Below, one piece after another: positions 17,733 through 23,109 of a DNA stretch of 38,417 bases. This stretch comes from CAYZMH01 sp964479445 (GTDB lineage Bacteria; Bacteroidota; Bacteroidia; Bacteroidales; GCA-2748055). The position numbers were made by a program, and so were the translations under genes. Positions within the stretch are counted from its first letter, which is position 1. Every line of letters begins with the position of its first letter. The stretch spans positions 1 through 38,417 of the forward strand of contig CAYZMH010000019.1 of assembly GCA_964479445.1 (NCBI GenBank), written 5' to 3'. Below the pieces are notes generated by a model, which saw only the letters and a list, made by a program, of their open reading frames with translations, was not told where the DNA came from and made no database searches.

Positions 17733-18014
17733 TTAAATAGATTCGGTGTCAACCACCTTGCCAAGGATGTCGGCATAAGGCATCATCAGGAAATCCGTTC
17801 CTTCGAATGAGATCTCGGTTCCTGAAAAATTCTTATAGAATACCACGTCGCCCACGGCGATCTCGGGGTTTTCTATGCCGCTGATGCCTACAACTTTTGC
17901 AAACTGAGGCTTCTCTTTGGCAGTTTCGGGGATGATAATCCCGGAAGCGGTTTTCTCTTCCTGTTCTTCAATCTCCAGCAATACATGCTGATTGATAGGC
18001 TGTAACTCTTTCAT
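17733..18014 (-). CDS. groES: Co-chaperonin GroES (no adjacent groEL)
   Basis: The 93-residue protein matches GroES along its length: INQHVLLEIEEQEEKTASGI at the N-terminus, the mobile loop around residues 17-35 with the hydrophobic GIII contact tripeptide region, KEKPQFAKVVGI, VGDVVFYKNFSGTEI and the final MPYADILGKV strand. It should cap a GroEL ring during protein folding. The notable point is context: no groEL follows, because a terminator comes next and then an unrelated peptidase gene. It is preceded on the same strand by a thioredoxin-glutaredoxin fusion gene, 113 bp away. It may be a second, stand-alone GroES copy. Confidence 0.92.
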   Translation of the reverse strand: MKELQPINQHVLLEIEEQEEKTASGIIIPETAKEKPQFAKVVGISGIENPEIAVGDVVFYKNFSGTEISFEGTDFLMMPYADILGKVVDTESI

Positions 18015-18127
18015 GATTGTTTCGAAATTTTAGGTTTATACTACATGTTGAACTGAACTACTCAAAATCTTATGGACAGGGAACTGCCTCACACCCATAC
18101 CAGTTCGACGGGGCAGATGTGGTTCTT

Positions 18128-18709
18128 CTAACGGATCTCCAGCAACCTGTTGATTTTCTCGCGATCGAATCCCACGATGACCTGTCCGTTGATATCGGTT
18201 TGCGGTACTCCCTGCTGACCGCTTTTTTTGACCATCTCCTCTGCCCGGGTCTGATCCCTGGAAACATCCACATCGGTAAAGGGCACCTGGTTTTCCCGCA
18301 GGTACATTTTCAGGGAGTTGCAGAACGTGCAGGTGGGGGTGGAATAGACCGTAACCCGTTTCTGTGGTTTGCCCTCTTCAGCCGGTATCCCGGTAAACCC
18401 GGTCCCGGTGAGGATAGAACGAAAATACGATGGGGAGTGGCAGCCTTTGATCACATTGCGCAATTGCCCTTTCTCGAACCGGAGAAGGGTGGGTGCCGTG
18501 GTAACCTGGTATTGGGAGTGTATATCGGCAACGCGGGTTACATCCACGGCACAGAGCGAGGAGGTGTGATCCTTTTCCAGCTCCTGCAGGTGCCGGTAGG
18601 CACAATCGCTTTTTTCACTTCCGGGTTTATAGATCAACAGGTGCAGGATCTCGTTTTCCTCCCTGAGCTTTTCCCATTGTTCCCGGTTTTCTACATGCAT
18701 TACGTTCAT
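18128..18709 (-). CDS. Thioredoxin-glutaredoxin domain fusion protein
   Basis: This 193-residue protein has two thioredoxin folds. Residues about 8-100 form a thioredoxin-like domain (LHLLIYKPGSEKSDC, cis-Pro73 in TTAPTLLRFEKG) with only one Cys, Cys36, where the CxxC should be, so it is probably not a dithiol oxidoreductase by itself. Residues 118-193 form a glutaredoxin/NrdH-like domain with TPTCTFC (Cys127, Cys130), cis-Pro169 in GVPQT and a final DREKINRLL helix. The second domain should reduce disulfides or deglutathionylate-type mixed disulfides. The gene lies between thioredoxin and groES, on the same strand. The start could also be the second Met (18700). Confidence 0.85.
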   Translation of the reverse strand: MNVMHVENREQWEKLREENEILHLLIYKPGSEKSDCAYRHLQELEKDHTSSLCAVDVTRVADIHSQYQVTTAPTLLRFEKGQLRNVIKGCHSPSYFRSILTGTGFTGIPAEEGKPQKRVTVYSTPTCTFCNSLKMYLRENQVPFTDVDVSRDQTRAEEMVKKSGQQGVPQTDINGQVIVGFDREKINRLLEIR

Positions 18710-18742
18710 TGTTAAAATGTTATACTCTATACTGTGGTTGTT

Positions 18743-18794
18743 AAAAAAAGGCTGCCAGGTCCTGACCTGTTGCGGTAAAAGGATGGCAGCCTTT
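18743..18794 (-). terminator. Terminator downstream of thioredoxin gene
   Basis: An 11-bp perfect stem, AAAGGCTGCCA (18747-18757) with TGGCAGCCTTT (18784-18794), encloses a second small hairpin (CAGGTC 18756-18761 with GACCTG 18764-18769). On the minus strand it ends in a run of seven T. It separates the thioredoxin gene from the fusion gene and could be partial, allowing read-through. Confidence 0.8.
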
Positions 18795-18877
18795 CGCCTA
18801 AATCTACGTCATGAAACACGTAAACTTCGGTGCCGGAGCGCACCGGCTCAACACCGGTTCGTTCCGTCGCTCTTCCA

Positions 18878-19198
18878 TCACGTAACCGGGATCTTCGCTT
18901 CCCGGTGGATAATGCGTTTTAACTCCTCTTTCGACCGGGCCCCCGAGCCTTTCCAGAGCACCTCTCCCTTCCGGTAAAGGAAGAGGGCGGGTACGCTGTA
19001 AACCCCGTGCTCTTCGGATACTGACGGATCTTCATCGAGATTCACCCTTACGATCCTGACCTGTTCTCCCAGGTCTTCTCCCAGGTCGTCCAGGATGGGG
19101 GCCAGTACCCGGCAGGGCAAGCACCAGTCGGTATAATAATCCACCAGCACCGGCTGTTCGTCACGGATTACCTGGTCCAGCTCTTTCAGTGTATTCAT
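18878..19198 (-). CDS. Thioredoxin family protein with WCLPC site
   Basis: The 106-residue protein is a single thioredoxin domain with the active site WCLPC (Cys26, Cys29), cis-Pro in SVPALFLYRKGEV and a normal length. The canonical thioredoxin site is WCGPC; Leu in place of Gly is a variant that may change redox potential or partner choice. No signal peptide is present, so it acts in the cytoplasm as a disulfide reductant. It follows the Crp/Fnr regulator gene at 66 bp on the same strand and has its own -7 promoter box and a dyad at the predicted start of transcription. Confidence 0.9.
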   Translation of the reverse strand: MNTLKELDQVIRDEQPVLVDYYTDWCLPCRVLAPILDDLGEDLGEQVRIVRVNLDEDPSVSEEHGVYSVPALFLYRKGEVLWKGSGARSKEELKRIIHREAKIPVT

Positions 19199-19210
19199 AA
19201 TTTCTTTTAT

Positions 19211-19235
19211 GTCATATATTGACTAAACAAAAATA
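19211..19235 (-). promoter_or_regulatory. Promoter and candidate operator of the thioredoxin gene
   Basis: The minus-strand TATTTTTG at 19228-19235 is an exact TAnnTTTG -7 box. Just downstream, at the expected start of transcription, lies a dyad GTCA-N5-TGAC (19211-19223). This resembles the half-sites bound by Crp/Fnr-type regulators (TGTGA/TTGAT-like), and the adjacent upstream gene encodes such a regulator. The position overlapping the start suggests repression. The arms are only 4 bp, so this is a candidate only. Confidence 0.4.
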
Positions 19236-19264
19236 CAACCGACCGGCGAAGATTTACAGTAACT

Positions 19265-19903
19265 TTAGTCACACAGGGGCGAGTAGTCGATGCGATTCCT
19301 GGAGAGTGAAACCATTTCCAGTTTTTCCATCTGCTTCAGCAGGCGGGAGATCACTTCACGGGAGGTATTCAGAGCAAGGGCAATATCCTGGTGTGACCCC
19401 GAATAGGTTTTATACCCGGTGGTGCGGTAGCGGTCCCTGAAAAACCGCTCCAGGCGTTCGTCCATCTTCAAAAAGGCAATGCTGTCCAGGGTGTTAAGCA
19501 GTTCATCAAATCGTTTTCGCATGGAGAACATCACAAATTCCTTCCAGGTCTGGAAGTTAGTGATCCAGCTGTCCAGCAGCTCCACGGGCAGTACGATCAC
19601 CGATGTATCCTCTTCTGCGATGGCCCGTACCTTGCTGCGGGTTCGGTCCATGCAGCAGCTGAGCGATACCGAACAGACCTCCCCGGGCTGCAGGTAATAG
19701 AGAAGAAGTTCATTGCCCGATTCGTCCATCCGGGTTACGCGGATAAGCCCCTCGATCAGGATGGGAAAGGAGCGGATAAACTGTGCCTCTTCGATCAGGG
19801 CATCCCCGGTTTCCACCTGTTTGAGCATTCCCTCTTCCGCGATGGCCTGGCGGAGTTCCTCTTCGAAGAAGGGGAATTTTTTCTTTACAATCTCTTCCAG
19901 CAT
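19265..19903 (-). CDS. Crp/Fnr family transcriptional regulator with a Cys triad
   Basis: The 212-residue protein has a cyclic-nucleotide-binding-like beta roll (about 10-115), a long dimer helix (about 120-145) and a C-terminal winged helix-turn-helix with GSHQDIALALNTSREVISRLLKQMEK. The sensor domain carries Cys77, Cys83 and Cys84 in GEVCSVSLSCCMDRTRSK, in place of the usual cAMP-binding arginine segment, so it is unlikely to sense cAMP and may sense redox state or a metal or sulfur species. It precedes a thioredoxin gene on the same strand, which supports a redox role. A near -7 match (TACCTTCG, 19925-19932) lies shortly upstream. Confidence 0.88.
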   Translation of the reverse strand: MLEEIVKKKFPFFEEELRQAIAEEGMLKQVETGDALIEEAQFIRSFPILIEGLIRVTRMDESGNELLLYYLQPGEVCSVSLSCCMDRTRSKVRAIAEEDTSVIVLPVELLDSWITNFQTWKEFVMFSMRKRFDELLNTLDSIAFLKMDERLERFFRDRYRTTGYKTYSGSHQDIALALNTSREVISRLLKQMEKLEMVSLSRNRIDYSPLCD

Positions 19904-20060
19904 ATACGATGGTTCACTGGGCTACGAAGGTACAAAGTTTCCGGGGATTATCCATTCCGGTTGATCAGCCAGGTCCCGGTTTGGCAGGTGGACAATCCTC
20001 CTGAGTGAAAAACCGTGGATCGTGTTACCGGTCATTTCCGTTTCAACGAAGTATTCCGGT

Positions 20061-20840
20061 TCAGGATATCGATCCCTGTTCGATGTTCCTGACCAGTTTG
20101 TTCACGAAGCGGGCCATCTCACCGCCATCCACCACATCGTGATCGAACAGGATGGTCATATGCAGGATCTCCCGCACACAGATCTTCCCGTCGATGACCC
20201 AGGGTTTCTCGGTGATGCTGCCGATCCCGAAGGAGACCGGGTGGAGGGTGGAGTGGATAAACCAACCATTGACACGGCCCATCATACCTACTGAAGAAAT
20301 GACTACATTTCCCATACGGCCGTAAGCCAGCCGGGGATGCCTGATCATGGTTTTCCAGATATACCTGCGCAGGAAAGGAGGCAGATAGTAATAGACCTTC
20401 ATTATGGGGCTCATTTTCTCATGAAGGATTACCTCGTTCTCGGGAATATCTTTCTGCCGTGCAATCTCGATCTCGCGGCTGATCTCCGTCGGATTCTTCC
20501 GGTTGGTATGCTGGATCAGGAGCGGAATGGGAACCCGGATACCCTGTTTCTCCTTCTCGACCACCAGGGATACGGTCACATCGTCAAACAGGAACAGTCT
20601 CTTCTTGCGGCGCACATAGGCCGCGATCTGCTTGTGCTCCACCAGGGTGTCGCTGATCACTTTCACCAGCCACCCGTTGAACGACACCCGTTTATCTTTC
20701 CTGATTTTTTTCAGATTCTCCCGGGCAATGGTGACATCCATTTCAAGAATACCGGCAATGTTATGGCGTTTCCGGGAGACCCGCCCAAAATCGATGGTGG
20801 CTGTTCGTATTTTGGGATTTCGCTTGGTGGAGTATTTCAC
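20061..20840 (-). CDS. 2-oxo acid dehydrogenase E2 catalytic domain protein
   Basis: From GTG at 20838-20840 (preceded by AGGA at good spacing) the protein is 259 residues, all belonging to the trimeric acyltransferase fold of dihydrolipoamide acyltransferases: an N-terminal MDVTIARENLKKIRK-like helix, VTVSLVVEKEKQGIRVPIPL, NVVISSVGMMG and the catalytic HDVVDGG (His234, Asp238). The lipoyl and E1/E3-binding domains are absent and no E1 or E3 gene is near. It therefore probably works as a stand-alone CoA-dependent acyltransferase, related to chloramphenicol acetyltransferase-type enzymes. The frame is open to 20918, but the extension is not E2-like. Confidence 0.82.
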   Translation of the reverse strand: MKYSTKRNPKIRTATIDFGRVSRKRHNIAGILEMDVTIARENLKKIRKDKRVSFNGWLVKVISDTLVEHKQIAAYVRRKKRLFLFDDVTVSLVVEKEKQGIRVPIPLLIQHTNRKNPTEISREIEIARQKDIPENEVILHEKMSPIMKVYYYLPPFLRRYIWKTMIRHPRLAYGRMGNVVISSVGMMGRVNGWFIHSTLHPVSFGIGSITEKPWVIDGKICVREILHMTILFDHDVVDGGEMARFVNKLVRNIEQGSIS

Positions 20841-21122
20841 TGATTCCTGTTTATTGTTTGTAGCCTTGCCCTGGATTCGAACGAAAAAACCGGTGTCGGG
20901 CATACAACCCCGTTTCAATTAAAAAATGCGGTGTGCGATTGTAAAAAACCTGTTCAGACCGAAAATCGTAATCCCGGCAATAGCTCATCATTCCCTGCAT
21001 AAAACCCGGTTCCGGGCAATCATCCCGCGGATCAGGTATATAAAAAACCCGGTTTCGCTTCCGAAGATAACAAAACCGGGCTTTTTTTAAAAGAATCCGA
21101 CCGGGCAATCCGTGATAATTTA
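20841..21122. other. Hairpin-rich gap with related CCGG repeats
   Basis: No gene is supported in these 282 bases. Related A-run plus CCGG(T)-CCCG segments start near 20885, 20943, 21001 and 21043, each able to form a small hairpin such as CCCGG-TT-CCGGG at about 21005. The best pair (near 20885 and 21001) agrees at roughly two thirds of 30 positions by eye. The last segment is the terminator at 21042-21088. Confidence 0.45.
21042..21088 (-). terminator. Bidirectional terminator behind the racemase gene
   Basis: An 8-bp perfect stem, CCCGGTTT (21048-21055) with AAACCGGG (21073-21080), is flanked by an A-run on the left (21042-21047) and a T-run on the right (21082-21088). On the minus strand it ends the racemase gene, whose stop lies 35 bases before it; no plus-strand gene is near enough to need it. 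Confidence 0.8.
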
Positions 21123-22202
21123 CTACCCTTTGCCGGTGATTCGTTTATCGATGTACCGGGAATTCAATACCCGCAGGGTTCCCATGTAATCCATGCGGAA
21201 CTCGATGGTGTCTCCCACCTTGTATTTCTCGGTATTTTCGCCCAGGTCGATGACAAACATATCGGAGCTGGCTCCCACGATGGAAAGGCTCTCATCCACC
21301 AGCTCTATGTGTTCCTGGTCCACGTCCAGCAGCCCGATATCGATGATGGCCCGCAGTGAGGTTTCCCCCACTTTGGTCATATCGAACTCGAACTCCTCTC
21401 CCTCCACGTTCTGTCCCATTTCCCCATCGGGCACCATCGGCTTCTCAGTCAGCTCGATGATCTCGGTATAGAGCCGGAATACATCATTGTGAAGATCATC
21501 GTACGGGGTGTTATCATATACGTTGGTTCCCAGGAAGAGCGTTTCTCCCACCCTGAAATGGTTCACCCCGTCGGGCAGGATTCCCTGTTTCAACAGGGGT
21601 ATGGTCACCGAAGAGCCACCCGATACGAAGGGTATCGAACGGTTGAACTTGGCCTCGATCATCTGCTCATAGAGGCTCAGCTGATAGAGCTTATCCTGGT
21701 TGGGCAGCACACCGTACAGGCAGGTAAGATTGGTTCCTATGCCTACCACCTCTACGTGGGAGAGGTCGAATACCCGGGCGTAGAAATCCATGAAATCCTC
21801 ACGGAGCACCCCTTCACGGAGTTCACCCATCTCCAGCATGATGATGATCTTATGTACCTTCCCCTGCCTTTTCGCCTCCTCGGAGAGCAGCCTGATGGTT
21901 TCGTATTCGGTGTTCAGACTGATATCGGCGGTCTCCACGACACTTTTTATGGAGCGTTTGGCGGGCGGCTTGATGTACATCGTTTCAATATCGGGATTGA
22001 TCGATTTGATGGTTCGCAGGTTACTCACCCGCGAGTCACAGATCTGGTTAACCCCGAAGCTGATCAGTTCCGAGAGGAACTTTTTGTTCCCGCACAGGAC
22101 CTTTGATACTACGCCCCATTTGATATCGTTTTCCCTGAAAAGTTTGTCCAGGCTGTCGTAATTCTCCCTGAGTTTGCCAGAGTGTAATGTTAAATAGGCC
22201 AT
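21123..22202 (-). CDS. Alanine/ornithine racemase-like PLP enzyme
   Basis: From ATG 22200-22202 the protein is 359 residues. It starts MAYLTLHSGKLRENYDSL, has the PLP lysine in WGVVSKVLCGN (Lys34), and then a TIM-barrel alanine-racemase N-terminal-type domain with ADISLNTEYETIRLL, EMGELREGV and FVSGGSSVTIPLL. The combination with a SKVLCGN loop is characteristic of the alanine/ornithine racemase group rather than classical Alr. The C-terminal beta domain (about 240-359) contains VIDLGENTEKYKVGDTIEFRMDYMGTLRVLNSRY. It probably racemises ornithine or another amino acid. The start is four bases after the GNAT stop, indicating translational coupling; the frame is open further upstream only as overlap with the GNAT gene. 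Confidence 0.85.
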   Translation of the reverse strand: MAYLTLHSGKLRENYDSLDKLFRENDIKWGVVSKVLCGNKKFLSELISFGVNQICDSRVSNLRTIKSINPDIETMYIKPPAKRSIKSVVETADISLNTEYETIRLLSEEAKRQGKVHKIIIMLEMGELREGVLREDFMDFYARVFDLSHVEVVGIGTNLTCLYGVLPNQDKLYQLSLYEQMIEAKFNRSIPFVSGGSSVTIPLLKQGILPDGVNHFRVGETLFLGTNVYDNTPYDDLHNDVFRLYTEIIELTEKPMVPDGEMGQNVEGEEFEFDMTKVGETSLRAIIDIGLLDVDQEHIELVDESLSIVGASSDMFVIDLGENTEKYKVGDTIEFRMDYMGTLRVLNSRYIDKRITGKG

Positions 22203-22206
22203 CGGA

Positions 22207-22656
22207 TTAGTTTGCAGGTTGTTTAAAGCGCATCTCCTGGTACTTGGAAGTGAATCCCACCTTCTCGTACAGGAACCTGGCCGGATTATCGGGCTCCACG
22301 TGCAGAGCAATATCGCCGTCAGCCAGTTCAATGGTTTTCTGCATCAGGGCTTTACCGATCCCTTTTCCGCGATAGTCCTTGTGAGTGGCAATGTATACCA
22401 GGATATTCTCCGGTATATATCCCGACATTCCCGTCTTATTCACCAGCACCACACCGGTGATCTCTCCTTCTTCATCGGAAACCAGGACAAACCCCCCGAA
22501 AGAGTGGGTCTCCTGAAGTGCAAATTTGTAGGCTTTTTCAATATCCTCCCACGGATCCCCGAACTGTTCCAGGTGCTCATACAGGAAATCGATGATCGCT
22601 TTCCTCTCTTCTTCATTGGCCTTGTGATTGGTGTTGTACACTTTCATACGTATCAT
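22207..22656 (-). CDS. GNAT family N-acetyltransferase
   Basis: The 149-residue protein has the acetyl-CoA binding motif RGKGIGKA (96-103) on a typical VYIATHKDYRGKGIGKALMQKTIELA segment and the C-terminal NPARFLYEKVGF helix-strand of the GNAT fold. It transfers an acetyl group to an amine; the substrate is unknown. The ATG at 22656 is preceded by GAGG at good spacing, supporting MIRMKV as the start. It is the first gene of a two-gene unit with the racemase-like gene (four-base gap), which hints that both act on the same amino acid or its derivative. Confidence 0.88.
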   Translation of the reverse strand: MIRMKVYNTNHKANEEERKAIIDFLYEHLEQFGDPWEDIEKAYKFALQETHSFGGFVLVSDEEGEITGVVLVNKTGMSGYIPENILVYIATHKDYRGKGIGKALMQKTIELADGDIALHVEPDNPARFLYEKVGFTSKYQEMRFKQPAN

Positions 22657-22716
22657 AAATACCTCAACCTTTCTTTTTTGGGTTTGGTGACATTAAACAC
22701 ATTTTTTTGAATTATG

Positions 22717-22724
22717 CAAATTTA
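22717..22724 (-). promoter_or_regulatory. -7 promoter element of the GNAT-racemase unit
   Basis: The minus-strand TAAATTTG is an exact TAnnTTTG match, 60 bases upstream of the GNAT ATG. No good TTTG lies 19-21 bases further upstream; instead a CCGGGTACACCCCGGG inverted repeat is found there. Confidence 0.5.
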
Positions 22725-23109
22725 TTTTCCCGGGGTGTACCCGGAACGGGCACTGCAAAAGAGATAGGGCGGTTGTGGTCATGAATGCAGAGGACTTTTA
22801 TACCTATTAAAACAATCTTTTAAACCAATGGTTTACGGATACCGGGTGATTTTTTTTTGCCTCAGGGTAAACGGGGGTTATTTATTCTGTTTTATCGATT
22901 CAGCCCGGGCAAGGCTCTTTCAGCCATTCCGTCCCGGTAAGAGATGCACGGGGAGGACACCAGGGAAGCCAGTAATAAGACGATCCCGGGTGCCATGATA
23001 CCCCCGGGATTCTGAGTCACTGCTCCGGATTTTGGTTGAACCGAGATTCAGAAATTGCCGCCTTTACCGCAGTACAGAAGAAGGGGTGTTTTCGGGTATG
23101 CCGGGAGTT
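22725..23109. other. Gap between TonB receptor stop and GNAT promoter
   Basis: Apart from the candidate small peptide at 22892-22996 and its hairpin at 22983-23010 (ATCCCGGG / CCCGGGAT), nothing further can be supported. The hairpin lacks a T-run on either side, so it is not a standard terminator for the TonB receptor gene that ends at 23110. Confidence 0.5.
22892..22996 (-). CDS. Candidate 34-residue small protein with lipoprotein-like start
   Basis: A short minus-strand frame runs from ATG (22994-22996) to TAA. The peptide starts MAPGIVLLLASLVSSPC, a short hydrophobic segment ending in Cys17, like a minimal lipoprotein signal, then SYRDGMAERALPGLNR. GGGGG stands four bases before the ATG. 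The ATG lies in the loop of a perfect 8-bp hairpin (arms 22983-22990 and 23003-23010), which might occlude the ribosome site or may simply be a terminator-like structure behind the TonB receptor gene. I do not recognise the peptide; it may be chance. Confidence 0.2.
   Translation of the reverse strand: MAPGIVLLLASLVSSPCISYRDGMAERALPGLNR

Noticed and set aside
20860..20900. tRNA-like GTTCGAATCC on the minus strand upstream of the E2 gene
   Set aside because: It matches a T-loop, but the bases on either side do not form a T-stem and no anticodon or acceptor arm can be folded around it.
22203..22331. N-terminal extension of the racemase frame
   Set aside because: It overlaps the GNAT gene in another frame and has no similarity to the family; the ATG at 22202 gives the proper start.
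22921..22996. Cobalamin-riboswitch-like segment (GGGAAGCCAG...) on the plus strand
   Set aside because: The conserved core and the GCCACTG element are missing, and no plus-strand gene follows that it could control.
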